64,000 bases of DNA, from contig NZ_JASAOI010000054.1 in the NCBI RefSeq assembly GCF_029953285.1, positions 1 through 64,000 on the forward strand, in the 5' to 3' direction. The notes under the pieces were generated by a model. The model did not search any database, had not been told where the DNA came from, and saw nothing but the letters and a program-made list of their open reading frames with translations. This document shows positions 35,127 through 44,141 of the stretch, in pieces. Each line of letters starts with the position of its first letter. The first letter of the stretch is position 1. Made by a program: the position numbers and the translations under genes. Source of the stretch: Yinghuangia seranimata. Its GTDB lineage: Bacteria; Actinomycetota; Actinomycetes; Streptomycetales; Streptomycetaceae.

Positions 35127-35529
35127 GCCGACCACTTTAGGGCGTCCCGACACACGGCGATCACCCGGTTTCAATCAGCCGACCCGGTGAATTCCGGGGC
35201 CGCCCCGCGAGCCGAGCCAACCATTCTGTTCATCGGCCTGGGCGAGCGGTGGCGGCGGCCGCGCCGATCACCTCGGCCGCGGACCCGAAAACGACGCCGA
35301 ACGACCCCGGAGAGGGCGTTCGCGACCGTTCCGTGTGACGCAGGTCACGGTTTTGACTGGAAATGATTTTCAGAAGAGGCCGGAAACAGGCCGTGCATTG
35401 TATGTGATATTTTACTGAGGATTGCGCTGGACGCGCCGGACCGCCGCCCACCGGGCACCCCGGCGGCGGCCTCACGGCGACCCCAGACCCCGCCCCGACG
35501 GCCCGCGGGCGATCCGGAGACGGCAGAAA
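35127..35529. other. Gene-free region with an AT-rich patch
   Basis: About 400 bases without a convincing gene. 35345-35425 is notably AT-rich; it contains TTGACT (35353-35358) and a Zur-box-like palindrome (35358-35372). 35430-35520 is GC-rich and structureless to the eye. Confidence 0.5.
35358..35372. promoter_or_regulatory. Zur-box-like palindrome
   Basis: TGGAAATGATTTTCA matches the 7-1-7 actinobacterial zinc-uptake-regulator box (TGAAAATGATTTTCA type) with one mismatch. It overlaps a TTGACT that could be a plus-strand -35. The controlled gene is unclear. Confidence 0.4.
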
Positions 35530-35569
35530 AACGTCGCCCCCGGATCCGGCGGGATCCGGGGGCGACGTT
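35530..35569 (-). terminator. Terminator of bldC
   Basis: Perfect 18-bp stem (AACGTCGCCCCCGGATCC and complement) with loop GGCG. On the minus strand it is followed by TTT, 40 bases after the bldC stop. Confidence 0.92.
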
Positions 35570-35607
35570 CAAGACGAACGGCTGATGCAGGTGGCCCTGC
35601 CTCGGCT

Positions 35608-35814
35608 TCAGGCCTCGCTGCGCTGCTGCGGAATGCCCGCGAGCAGGGCACGAACCTCCGCCTCACGGTAGCGACGGTGGCCACCGAGGGTGCGGATCGA
35701 CGTGAGCTTGCCGGCCTTGGCCCAGCGCGTGACCGTCTTCGGGTCGACGCGGAACATGGTGGCAACCTCGGCCGGCGTCAGCAGCGGCTCGGCATCAGGC
35801 GTACGAGCGGTCAT
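35608..35814 (-). CDS. bldC: Developmental regulator BldC (MerR-type winged helix)
   Basis: A 68-residue single-domain DNA-binding protein (MTARTPDAEPLLTPAEVATM...RWAKAGKLTSIRTLGGHRRY...QQRSEA). It appears identical to S. coelicolor BldC as I remember it, and is the full family length. BldC binds DNA head-to-tail on direct repeats and keeps vegetative growth going by holding back sporulation genes. ATG 35814 with GAGGAGG 8 bases upstream (the frame opens 11 codons earlier). Strong terminator downstream. The next genes (conserved unknown, vdh, DUF3073, purM) match the order I recall from Streptomyces genomes. Confidence 0.97.
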   Translation of the reverse strand: MTARTPDAEPLLTPAEVATMFRVDPKTVTRWAKAGKLTSIRTLGGHRRYREAEVRALLAGIPQQRSEA

Positions 35815-36274
35815 GAGCGGCCTCCTCGGGAGAACCGAACCAAGCACGGTTCTTTCTTCAAATTCTGCACCTTGACCCTCGATGTCCGAAATGGTTCTCG
35901 GGGGCCAAGTCGGTTATAGGACGAACGGCTTGTCCTTCACAGTACAAGTACACCATCCGGCGGCCCTGGTTGGCCAAACCGCCGGAATTGGCATCGCAGC
36001 ACTCAACCGGCGCGATCCCGAAGGACCGTACATAGCGGACAGTCACCCGACTGTGACGAAGAGTCACTTCCGGCCTACCGGACCCGTTCTTTCACCTCAG
36101 CCCCACCAGCCCCCGGCCGAGGCCAGGGGGGAGTGAGCCCCGAAAAGAACAACTGGATAGGTCGGGGTGTTGGTCACCCTTTGTCCGATTCATCATATAC
36201 GAGCAATTCGGCGACGTATGCGCCCTATGAGATGTTGATCTCAGAAAATCTTGGCACACCCGGGTTTGGACCCC
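35815..36274. other. bldC upstream region
   Basis: A 460-base gap with lower GC than average, presumably holding bldC promoters (minus strand). Short plus-strand frames here have poor codon use. No strong palindrome seen. Confidence 0.5.
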
Positions 36275-37150
36275 TCAACTGGCGTGCTCCAGAGCCCGTA
36301 CGGCGGACCACCGCTCGGTGATGCGGCGGTACGCCTCCGACGCGCGCGCCCCGTCGCCCGCCGCGAGGGCGGTCAGCCCCTCCGCGACGTGCTCGGCCGT
36401 GCGCTCCTCCACGAGGTCGCCGGACGGGATCAACCGCACCAGCCCCCCGAAGTCCAGCTCGACCATCGCACGGGGGTGGAACTCCTCCAACCACCGCCCC
36501 AGCTGCTCGAGCCCGGTGATCAGCGCGCCCTCCTCCAGCGTGTCCCGCAGCACCCGCAGCGCCCTCGCGACACGTCGCCGCGCCTGCACCATGGGTGTCC
36601 TGTAATAGAGCTCGCCCGGCCCACCGGCACCGTCGCCGGCCGGCGCCACGAGCACCCGCTCCTCCTGCGAGAAGAGCACGAACCACCGCATCGGAACATG
36701 CCACGTGCTGCTGTGGATGTGGGGCTGGACATCCGGATTGCGCGAGCGCCAGCGGTCGTGGTCCGCCTCCGCCTGCGCGAGCACCACCTTCGGCCAGAAC
36801 GCGTCGAGCACCACCGGCGGGAACTCCCGGCGCATTTCGGCCAGCGCGCTCCAGCAGCGCAGCCGCGTCTGGCGCGGGCACACCACGGGGATGCCGTCGA
36901 TCTCCGCGACGAACGCGTCCTCGCTCTCGTGCGGCGGGGCCGGCTCCGGCGGCGTCGCGAGGATGCCCTCCAGCGCCACCCGCTGTTCCTCGGCGGTCAG
37001 TTCGGCCGTCGTGCCCGAGCCCCACACGCGGCGTGTGTGCACGTCGCGCACGTAGTCGGCCCAGTGCGACCGCTCGGGCTCGGGGAACGCCGCGAGCGGC
37101 TCGTAGACGCGCAGGTATGCCGAATAGGGGGCCACCACCGAAGTCCGCAC
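36275..37150 (-). CDS. Conserved actinobacterial protein of unknown function
   Basis: A 291-residue soluble protein (VRTSVVAPYSAYLRVYEPLAAF..., PRQTRLRCWSALAEMRREFPP, ...ERWSAVRALEHAS). I recognise it as the conserved neighbour of bldC and vdh in Streptomyces but know no function. Start GTG 37150; the frame continues upstream through the divergent vdh gene as a shadow. No signal peptide or TM. It may be a cytosolic protein with a beta-rich N-terminus. Confidence 0.78.
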   Translation of the reverse strand: MRTSVVAPYSAYLRVYEPLAAFPEPERSHWADYVRDVHTRRVWGSGTTAELTAEEQRVALEGILATPPEPAPPHESEDAFVAEIDGIPVVCPRQTRLRCWSALAEMRREFPPVVLDAFWPKVVLAQAEADHDRWRSRNPDVQPHIHSSTWHVPMRWFVLFSQEERVLVAPAGDGAGGPGELYYRTPMVQARRRVARALRVLRDTLEEGALITGLEQLGRWLEEFHPRAMVELDFGGLVRLIPSGDLVEERTAEHVAEGLTALAAGDGARASEAYRRITERWSAVRALEHAS

Positions 37151-37285
37151 GTAGGGAATGTTCGCACGCCCGAACGGCCGGTGCCCGGAGGGGCGGACAT
37201 GTCCCCGGCGCGCTGCGCGCGGTCCTAGGGTTGAGGCAGACGCCCGCGACCACCCTTCCGCGGGCCGGACTCGGGAGTCACCACA

Positions 37286-38401
37286 GTGACGACAAGCACC
37301 ACGGGCACCACCGTACGGACCGGCGACCCCGGCACCGTGTTCGGCAAGGGCACCGGCCACGAGCAGGTGGTGTTCTGCCAGGACGAGGCGAGCGGCCTGA
37401 AGGCCGTCATCGCGATCTACTCCAGTGCCCTCGGCCCCGCCCTGGGCGGCACGCGGTTCTACCCGTACGCGACCGAAGAGGACGCCGTCGAGGACGTCCT
37501 CAACCTCTCCAAGGGCATGGCCTACAAGAACGCCATGGCCGGACTCGACCACGGCGGCGGCAAGGCCGTCATCATCGGCGACCCGAAGCGCGACAAGACC
37601 GAGGCCCTGCTGCGCGCCTACGGCCGCTTCGTGCAGTCGCTCGGCGGCCGCTACGTCACCGCCTGCGACGTGGGCACCTACGTCGAGGACATGGACGTCG
37701 TGGCGCGCGAGTGCGCATTCACCACCGGCCGCTCCCCCGACAACGGCGGCGCCGGCGACTCCTCCGTGCTCACCGCCTACGGCGTCTTCCAGGGCATGCT
37801 CGCCGCCGCCGAGCACCGCTGGGGCACCGGGACGCTCCGCGGCCGCCGGGTCGGCGTCGCGGGTGTCGGCAAGGTCGGCAAGCACCTCGTCCGGCATCTG
37901 GTCGAGGACGGCGCCGAAGTGATCGTGACCGACGTCGACGCGGACGCCGTCGATCGCCTCCGTACAGCCCATCCCGGGATCGCCGTCGCCGCCGACACCG
38001 AGGCCCTCATCCGCGAGCCGCTCGACGTGTACGCCCCGTGCGCCCTCGGCGGCGCGCTGGACGACCGCACTGTCGGCATCATCACAGCCGCGATCGTGTG
38101 CGGCGCCGCCAACAACCAGCTGGCCCACCCCGGCGTCGACAAGACCCTCGCCGAGCGCGGCGTGCTCTACGCGCCGGACTACGTCGTCAACGCCGGCGGC
38201 GTCATCCAGGTGGCCGACGAGCTGCACGGATTCGACTTCGACCGGGCCAAGCGCAAGGCGTCCGGCATCCGCGCGACCACCGCGCGGGTGTTCGCGCTGG
38301 CCGACGAGGAAGGCGTCCCGCCCGCCGCAGCGGCGGACCGACTCGCCGAGCGGCGCATGGCGGATGTGGGTCGTCTGCGCGGGATCTACCTTGGAAGCTG
38401 A
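37286..38401 (+). CDS. vdh: Leucine/valine dehydrogenase (Glu/Leu/Phe/Val family)
   Basis: A 371-residue NAD-dependent dehydrogenase that oxidatively deaminates branched-chain amino acids to 2-oxoacids, feeding acyl-CoA pools for fatty acid and polyketide synthesis. Substrate-binding Gly-rich motif [14 protein letters not shown], catalytic Lys in [21 protein letters not shown], and Rossmann motif [16 protein letters not shown] 37286. Divergent from the conserved unknown gene. Family length is 360-370, so full-length. Confidence 0.93.
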   Translation: MTTSTTGTTVRTGDPGTVFGKGTGHEQVVFCQDEASGLKAVIAIYSSALGPALGGTRFYPYATEEDAVEDVLNLSKGMAYKNAMAGLDHGGGKAVIIGDPKRDKTEALLRAYGRFVQSLGGRYVTACDVGTYVEDMDVVARECAFTTGRSPDNGGAGDSSVLTAYGVFQGMLAAAEHRWGTGTLRGRRVGVAGVGKVGKHLVRHLVEDGAEVIVTDVDADAVDRLRTAHPGIAVAADTEALIREPLDVYAPCALGGALDDRTVGIITAAIVCGAANNQLAHPGVDKTLAERGVLYAPDYVVNAGGVIQVADELHGFDFDRAKRKASGIRATTARVFALADEEGVPPAAAADRLAERRMADVGRLRGIYLGS

Positions 38402-38640
38402 ATCACAGGGTATCGTCAGCCTCGGCGAAGGACCCACGATCAGGCCCCTGACCAGCCGGAACAGTGTTGCCGGGTCGGGGTCCGAGCCCACCTGTCACCC
38501 ATGCGACGTACCGTCGCGCCGCGGAAGCAGGTACCGTTAATGCTCCACGGGCCGGTTCTCGAACCTGGATGAACCGACCCTGATCGTGAACGCGTGTCAA
38601 GACCTGGGGCCGTGAGCCCCGTCGTTGAGGGGGTCGAGCC

Positions 38641-38886
38641 ATGGGGCGCGGCCGGGCCAAGGCCAAGCAGACAAAGGTCGCCCGCCAGCTGAAGTACAAC
38701 AGCGGCGGAACGGATCTGAACCGTCTGGCCAATGAGCTGGGCGTGTCGTCAGCCGATGAACCGAAGGTTCAGCCGGAAAGCGACGACACGTATGAAGACG
38801 AGCTCGACGATCCTTACGCGGCGTACGCGGACTACTACGACGATGACGACGACGAGGAAGACGCCGGCCCCTCGGGCCGCCGCTGA
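38641..38886 (+). CDS. DUF3073 family protein
   Basis: An 81-residue protein with basic N-terminus MGRGRAKAKQTKVARQLKY and acidic tail (DDPYAAYADYYDDDDDEEDAG). The basic half suits nucleic-acid or ribosome contact; function unknown. A GAGGGGG-type site precedes the ATG. Conserved next to purM in actinobacteria. Confidence 0.92.
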   Translation: MGRGRAKAKQTKVARQLKYNSGGTDLNRLANELGVSSADEPKVQPESDDTYEDELDDPYAAYADYYDDDDDEEDAGPSGRR

Positions 38887-38948
38887 CCCCGTCGCGGACC
38901 TCGTCTGACGGTTCGCCACCCGTGTCAGGGGTGTAGCAGCACCCAATC

Positions 38949-39022
38949 GGTCCGGGACCCGACCACATGCGGTCGGTCCCGGACCCTTTGTGCTGCCCGC
39001 ACCCCGGAGGGGCGGGCAGCAC
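38949..39022. terminator. Back-to-back terminators between DUF3073 gene and purM
   Basis: First hairpin: GGTCCGGGACCCGACC with GGTCGGTCCCGGACC (38949-38985, one bulge), then CTTT. Second: perfect 11-bp stem GTGCTGCCCGC / GCGGGCAGCAC (38990-39022). They serve the plus-strand gene and minus-strand purM respectively. Confidence 0.8.
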
Positions 39023-39026
39023 CGCG

Positions 39027-40088
39027 TCAGCCCGCGTAGGAGCCCTCCAGGACCGCCTGGCCGGTGCCCGCGACCACGGTGCCCAGCGTCCACGCCGGAA
39101 CGCCCCGCTCCGCCAGCACGGCGAGCGCCGCGTCGGCCGCCTCGGGGGCCACCACGGCCACCATGCCGACGCCCATGTTCAGGGTCTTCTCAAGCTCCGG
39201 CTGCGCCACGTTGCCGACGCCCTCGACGAGCGAGAACACCGCGCCGGGCGTCCACGTCGAACGGTCGAGGCGGGCGTCCAGGTGCGCGGGCAGCACACGC
39301 GCCAGGTTCGCCGCCAGGCCGCCGCCCGTGACGTGCGAGAAGGCGTGCACCTCGGTGCGGCGCGCCAGGTCCAGGCAGTCCAGCGAGTAGATGCGGGTGG
39401 GCTCCAGCAGCTCCTCGCCGAGCGTCCGGCCGAACTCCGGGACCTCGCGGTCCAGAGCCCACCCGGCCTGGGTCAGGAACACGTGGCGCACCAGCGAGTA
39501 GCCGTTGGAGTGCAGGCCCGACGAGGCCATCGCGATGACGACGTCACCCTCGCGCACCCGCTCGGCGCCGAGCAGCTTGTCGGCCTCGACCACGCCGGTG
39601 CCGGCGCCCGCGACGTCGTACTCGTCCGGGTCCAGCAGGCCCGGGTGCTCGGCGGTCTCGCCGCCCACCAGCGCGCAGCCGGCCAGCACACAGCCCTCGG
39701 CGATGCCCTTGACGATCGCCGCGATGCGCTCCGGCACGACCTTGCCGGTGGCGATGTAGTCCGTCATGAACAGCGGCTCGGCGCCGCACACGACCAGGTC
39801 GTCCACGACCATGCCGACCAGGTCGTGCCCGATCGTGTCGTGCTTGTCCATGCGCTGCGCGATCGCCACCTTGGTGCCGACGCCGTCGGTCGAGGTCGCC
39901 AGCAGCGGACGCTCGTAGCGCTTGAACGCGGAGGCGTCGAACAGGCCCGCGAAGCCGCCGATGCCCCCCAGGACCTCGGGGCGGGACGCCTTGCCCACCC
40001 AGGACTTCATCAGCTCGACGGCGCGGTCGCCCGCCTCGATGTCGACGCCGGCGGCGGCGTAAGTGGAGGAGGAGGGGGTGTCGGTCAC
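39027..40088 (-). CDS. purM: Phosphoribosylformylglycinamidine cyclo-ligase (AIR synthetase)
   Basis: A 353-residue enzyme that uses ATP to close FGAM into AIR, fifth step of IMP synthesis. Signatures: ATSTDGVGTKVAIAQRMDKHDTIGHDLVGM (short form DGVGTKVAIAQ), GGETAEHPGLLDPDEYD, and HVTGGGLAANLARVLP. GTG 40088 (VTDTPSSSTYAAAGVD). Follows purF by 124 bases on the same strand; terminated by the hairpin at 38990-39022. Confidence 0.97.
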   Translation of the reverse strand: MTDTPSSSTYAAAGVDIEAGDRAVELMKSWVGKASRPEVLGGIGGFAGLFDASAFKRYERPLLATSTDGVGTKVAIAQRMDKHDTIGHDLVGMVVDDLVVCGAEPLFMTDYIATGKVVPERIAAIVKGIAEGCVLAGCALVGGETAEHPGLLDPDEYDVAGAGTGVVEADKLLGAERVREGDVVIAMASSGLHSNGYSLVRHVFLTQAGWALDREVPEFGRTLGEELLEPTRIYSLDCLDLARRTEVHAFSHVTGGGLAANLARVLPAHLDARLDRSTWTPGAVFSLVEGVGNVAQPELEKTLNMGVGMVAVVAPEAADAALAVLAERGVPAWTLGTVVAGTGQAVLEGSYAG

Positions 40089-40212
40089 GACGGCGGCCCT
40101 TTCGGGTCGTGGTGGTACTCGGTGGAAGTACGGGGTCGGAGCCCGCGCGAACGCGCGGGCGTCGGCACCGCGGGGGCTGCGGGGGCGCACCGGGCGCCCC
40201 CGCGTACGTCCG

Positions 40213-41769
40213 CTACGGGCGGCGCAGGGCGTCTTCCGCGCCCGCGCCCCCCAGCAGGGTCTGGACGCCGTCCGCATCGCTGCGTACGGCCTGCTCCAGG
40301 CCCTCCAGGAGGTGCTTGCCAAGGCGCTCGGGGTCGGGCAGCTCGATGGGGTACACCCCGTCGAAGCACGCCCGGCACAGGTTGTCCTTGGGGATCGTGG
40401 TCGCCTCGACCATCGCGTCGATCGAGATGTACGCGAGCGAGTCCGCGCCCAGAGACTTGGCGATCTCGTCGACGGACAGGCCGTTCGCGATCAGCTCGGC
40501 GCGGGTCGCGAAGTCGATGCCGAAGAAGCACGGCCACTTCACCGGCGGCGACGAGATGCGTACGTGCACCTCGGCGGCGCCCGCCTCGCGCAGCATGCGC
40601 ACCAGGGCGCGCTGCGTGTTGCCGCGCACGATCGAGTCGTCCACGACGACCAGCCGCTTGCCGGCGATGACCTCGCGCAGCGGGTTCAGCTTCAGGCGGA
40701 TGCCCAGCTGGCGGATGGTCTGGCTGGGCTGGATGAACGTGCGGCCCACGTACGAGTTCTTGACGAGGCCCTGGCCGAACGGGATGCCCGAGGCCTCCGC
40801 GTAGCCGATCGCGGCAGGCGTCCCGGACTCCGGTGTCGGCATGACCAGGTCCGCCTCCACCGGGGCCTCCTTGGCCAGCCGGCGGCCCATCTCCACACGC
40901 GCGGCGTGCACGCTGCGGCCGGCGATCGCGGTGTCGGGGCGGGCGAGGTAGACGTACTCGAAGACGCAGCCCTTGGGCTCGGCCTTCGCGAACCGCTGCG
41001 TGCGCAGGCCGTGCTCGTCGATCGCGACCAGCTCGCCCGGCTCGATCTCGCGGATGAACGACGCGCCGACGATGTCCAGCGCGGACGTCTCGCTCGCGGC
41101 CACCCAGCCGCGCTCGAGGCGGCCGAGGACCAGCGGGCGGATGCCCTGCGGGTCGCGGGCGGCGTACAGGGTGCCCTCGTCCATGAAGACGAGCGAGAAG
41201 GCGCCCTTGAGCTTCGGGAGGACCTGCATCGCGGTCTCTTCGAGCGACAGGTCCGGGCGGCCGGCCAGCAGCGACGCCAGCAGGTCCGTGTCGCTGGTCG
41301 CCTCGATGCGGCCCTGGTAGGGGTAGTTGATCTCGCCCCGGTCCGGGCCCTGCTCGGCGACCATGCGGGCGAGCTCACCGGTGTTGGTGAGGTTCCCGTT
41401 GTGGCCGAGCGCGATGCTCCCGGTCGCGGTCGCCCGGAACGTCGGCTGGGCGTTCTCCCAGACGGACGAGCCGGTCGTCGAGTAGCGGGCGTGACCGACG
41501 GCCATGTGGCCGCGCAGCGATCCCAGGGTCGCCTCGTCGAAGACCTGGGACACGAGGCCCATGTCCTTGAAGACGAGGATCTGGGAGCCGTTGCTCACTG
41601 CGATACCGGCGGATTCAGTCCCGCGGTGCTGCAGTGCGTAGAGCCCGAAATAGGTGAGTTTCGCAACCTCTTCGCCGGGGGCCCAAACGCCGAAGACACC
41701 GCAGGCGTCCTGCGGGCCCTTCTCGCCGGGGAAGAGATCGTGGTTGAGTCGTCCGTCGCCACGTGGCAC
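40213..41769 (-). CDS. purF: Amidophosphoribosyltransferase (glutamine PRPP amidotransferase)
   Basis: A 518-residue enzyme for the first committed step of purine synthesis. A ~22-residue propeptide precedes the Ntn nucleophile Cys23 (QDACGVFGVWAPGE). PRPP-binding loop VVDDSIVRGNTQRALV near residue 378. C-terminal CRACFDGVYPIELP contains Cys of the Fe-S type enzyme. ATG 41769. Likely co-transcribed with purM. Feedback inhibition by AMP/GMP is known for the family. Confidence 0.97.
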   Translation of the reverse strand: MPRGDGRLNHDLFPGEKGPQDACGVFGVWAPGEEVAKLTYFGLYALQHRGTESAGIAVSNGSQILVFKDMGLVSQVFDEATLGSLRGHMAVGHARYSTTGSSVWENAQPTFRATATGSIALGHNGNLTNTGELARMVAEQGPDRGEINYPYQGRIEATSDTDLLASLLAGRPDLSLEETAMQVLPKLKGAFSLVFMDEGTLYAARDPQGIRPLVLGRLERGWVAASETSALDIVGASFIREIEPGELVAIDEHGLRTQRFAKAEPKGCVFEYVYLARPDTAIAGRSVHAARVEMGRRLAKEAPVEADLVMPTPESGTPAAIGYAEASGIPFGQGLVKNSYVGRTFIQPSQTIRQLGIRLKLNPLREVIAGKRLVVVDDSIVRGNTQRALVRMLREAGAAEVHVRISSPPVKWPCFFGIDFATRAELIANGLSVDEIAKSLGADSLAYISIDAMVEATTIPKDNLCRACFDGVYPIELPDPERLGKHLLEGLEQAVRSDADGVQTLLGGAGAEDALRRP

Positions 41770-41889
41770 GTCGTCGAGTCTAACCAGACGCCGACCGGGT
41801 GACCGACCGAGGGCTGGCCGACCCCCGGCGCACGGCCGACCTTCCGTGTCGACTTCCCCACCCTGACCTGCGGTTTTACCGTGAACCGG

Positions 41890-42678
41890 CTAACCGAGCA
41901 GCGGCAGGAAGGGGTGCAGGTCACTTCGCTCACCGCTCGCCCGGACGCCGCCCTGACCGATCGCTTCCGGCCACCCGATCCGGCCGGCGGCCAGGCGCAG
42001 CCAGGTGCGGGGGTCCGTCTCGACGACGTTCGGCGGGGTGCCGCGGGTGTGCTTGGGCCCGGTCACGCACTGCACCACGGCGAACGGCGGAATCCGCACC
42101 TCGACCGAGTGACCCGGCACACGCACCGCGAGGATGTCGGCAAGAACGCGGGTGACGATCGCGAGCGCCTGCCGGTCGTGCGGGAACGCGGAGCCGGTGG
42201 CGCGCTCCAGGTCGTCGGCATGGACGACGGCCTCGACCAGGCGCGTGATGACCATGTCCGACACCTTCATCGGCCCGATCCGCGTGACCGTGAGCCGACC
42301 GTCCGACGTGTCCTCGAGCACAGCGGCCGCCGCGTCGACGAAATCGCTCGGGGTCCTGCCCGCCGCGGCCATCTCCTGAGCCAACTCGGAAATCGCCTTC
42401 GCCGCGGCAGCGGTCCCCCCGGCCCACTCCTCGACCCCGATCGGCGGCCCGTCGGGCACGGGCTGCCCGATCCACCGCGACACCGCCTCGATCCCCGCCG
42501 CGACGTGCCCGACGAGATCAGCCGTCGTCCACCCGTCCAGCCCCGACGGCTCCGCGAGCCGCGCCGCGTCGAGCCCGTCCGTGAACGCCGCCAACGCTTG
42601 CCACTCCGCAAGCAACGCGGCCCGCGCACGCACGGGATCGACAGGACGGATTCCGGGGGCACGCGACGCGGCAGGCAT
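41890..42678 (-). CDS. Maleylpyruvate isomerase-like/sterol carrier family protein
   Basis: A 262-residue protein with an N-terminal DinB/MDMPI-like helical domain (EPSGLDGWTTADLVGHVAAG; VEAVVHADDLERA) and a C-terminal SCP2-like domain (VEVRIPPFAVVQCVTG...). The combination is the actinobacterial sterol carrier family protein often found beside purF. ATG 42678. Lies 120 bases upstream of purF on the same strand, possibly same transcript. The first His is in GHVAAG. Function unknown; mycothiol-related chemistry is possible. Confidence 0.8.
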   Translation of the reverse strand: MPAASRAPGIRPVDPVRARAALLAEWQALAAFTDGLDAARLAEPSGLDGWTTADLVGHVAAGIEAVSRWIGQPVPDGPPIGVEEWAGGTAAAAKAISELAQEMAAAGRTPSDFVDAAAAVLEDTSDGRLTVTRIGPMKVSDMVITRLVEAVVHADDLERATGSAFPHDRQALAIVTRVLADILAVRVPGHSVEVRIPPFAVVQCVTGPKHTRGTPPNVVETDPRTWLRLAAGRIGWPEAIGQGGVRASGERSDLHPFLPLLG

Positions 42679-42742
42679 GGCCGGAGGATACGGCGGCGAA
42701 GGGGCGGGCCGGGGCGAATTACCGGGCGGGTGGGGTCGTGGG

Positions 42743-42780
42743 TTTTCCACGGGTTGGAGGTCAGTTCGGGGTTTTCCACA
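42743..42780 (+). promoter_or_regulatory. Two DnaA-box-like 9-mers
   Basis: TTTTCCACG (42743-42751) and TTTTCCACA (42772-42780), 20 bases apart in the 201-base gap upstream of the WXG100 gene. The second is a common weak DnaA box. Confidence 0.3.
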
Positions 42781-42879
42781 GCTGTTCGGGTGGTCGGGCG
42801 ACAGGTCGGCGGGGCGGGTTGACCATGGATTCGCGGGGGCGGGTGGGCCGGCTCCGGGTTCGAGGGTGAGGAGTTCGCC

Positions 42880-43152
42880 ATGTCCATCGGTTCCGGTGCT
42901 GTGCAGGGGTATCCGGCGTGCGTTCGGGCTCATGCGGCCTCGTTGGCGGCGTGTGCCGTGCGGATCGATGACGACGCGGTTGTGCTCGCCGGGCGGGTGC
43001 GGGAGGCGTTGGGGCACTGGTCGGGGCCGGCGGCCGAGGCGTTTCGGAGCTATGCGGCGGCGCTCGACGCGGCGCGGGCCGAGGCTTCGACCGCGTTACG
43101 GCGCGCGGCCGATCGGCTGCGGGAGCACGCCTCGGCGTTGGAGGCGGTGTGA
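42880..43152 (+). CDS. WXG100-like small helical protein
   Basis: A 90-residue protein with two predicted helices around a WSG turn (W47-S48-G49 in LGHWSGPAAEAFRSY), the layout of ESAT-6/WXG100 proteins. GAGGAG lies 6 bases before ATG. Stop overlaps the next start (GTGA), so it is coupled to the NlpC/P60 gene. Could be a partner or chaperone of that protein, or part of a Type VII secreted pair; no ESX machinery genes are in the window. Confidence 0.7.
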   Translation: MSIGSGAVQGYPACVRAHAASLAACAVRIDDDAVVLAGRVREALGHWSGPAAEAFRSYAAALDAARAEASTALRRAADRLREHASALEAV

Positions 43153-44141
43153 ACGCGCAGGTGCGGACCGATCCCGGGGTGCTCGCCGAGCTGGCCCGTC
43201 AGTTCGAGCGGACCGCGCCCGGCGTCAAGGAGGCCGTGCGGGCGTTGCGCGCCGCGCGCGGCGACTCCCGGGCCGCGCTCGGCCACGAGTCCGCGCCCGG
43301 CACGTGGGCCGCCGTCGAGGACGCCCTCGCGGGTGCGGATCGCGAGCTGCGTCAGGTCCGCGCAGCCGTCGAGGCCACGCCCGCGATGCTCGGTGCCTGC
43401 GCCGAGGGCTACCTCACCGGCGACCGGCTCGCCGCCGAGCTGTTGCGCGCACTCGACACCGGCGCGGATCCGCCCGCGCCGCTCTCGTTGGCCGGGCTCG
43501 CCGCTCCGGCGGCCCCCGTCGCGCCCCCGCACGCGGTGGTGCGGGCCGACCGCGGTGCCGGGCTGCCGCAGCCGTTCCGGCTGCCGCCGTCCGGCGCCCT
43601 GGACTTCGGCGCCCGGGTCGCGGGCGTCGGCAGCAGCGCCTCCCCCGCGGTGTCGCCGCGGGTCACCCCGACTCCGGCCGGAAGGGACACGGCAGTGCTG
43701 AGTGAGGACGAGCCCAGAACCACGACGCCGCCGCGCGATGTGCGGCGCTCCACGATCATCCGGAGGGCCCGCCGCTGGGCCGACCTCGGGCTGGGCTACA
43801 GCATGGCCGACACGTTCGAGGGCTACCGGACCGACTGCTCGGGCATAGTGTCGATGGCCTGGGGCCTGCCCGCACCCGGCATGACCACGGTCACGCTGCC
43901 CGACGTCGCGCACCGCATCGACAAGGACGACCTGCAGCCCGGGGACATCCTGCTGAACACCGCCCCGGGCGCGGCCGGCCACACCCTCCTGTTCGCCGGT
44001 TGGGCCGACGCGGCGCACACGCAGTACTTCGCGTACGAGGAAAGCGGCGGCAAGGGCGCGCACTTCGGCACGGTGCCGTATCCGTACTGGCCGGGGCACG
44101 GGACCTTCCGGCCGTACCGCATGAACGCGTTGGACGGGTGA
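43149..44141 (+). CDS. NlpC/P60-like hydrolase with helical N-terminal domain
   Basis: A 330-residue protein. Residues ~1-100 are helical and resemble a second WXG100/EspA-like domain; ~105-190 are a Pro/Ala-rich linker; ~200-330 are a C40 NlpC/P60-like hydrolase with Cys230 (YRTDCSGIVSMAW), LQPGDILLN, and His278 (AAGHTLLFAGW). Such enzymes cut peptidoglycan peptides. No signal peptide, consistent with secretion through the coupled WXG100 partner. GTG 43149. Convergent with the LuxR gene. Confidence 0.78.
   Translation: MNAQVRTDPGVLAELARQFERTAPGVKEAVRALRAARGDSRAALGHESAPGTWAAVEDALAGADRELRQVRAAVEATPAMLGACAEGYLTGDRLAAELLRALDTGADPPAPLSLAGLAAPAAPVAPPHAVVRADRGAGLPQPFRLPPSGALDFGARVAGVGSSASPAVSPRVTPTPAGRDTAVLSEDEPRTTTPPRDVRRSTIIRRARRWADLGLGYSMADTFEGYRTDCSGIVSMAWGLPAPGMTTVTLPDVAHRIDKDDLQPGDILLNTAPGAAGHTLLFAGWADAAHTQYFAYEESGGKGAHFGTVPYPYWPGHGTFRPYRMNALDG

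Noticed and set aside
35422-35919. 165-codon plus-strand frame overlapping bldC
   Set aside because: TTG start without a ribosome binding site, antisense to bldC and its terminator.
36275-38491. 738-codon minus-strand frame covering vdh
   Set aside because: Only its last 291 codons are a gene; the upstream part is the antisense of vdh.
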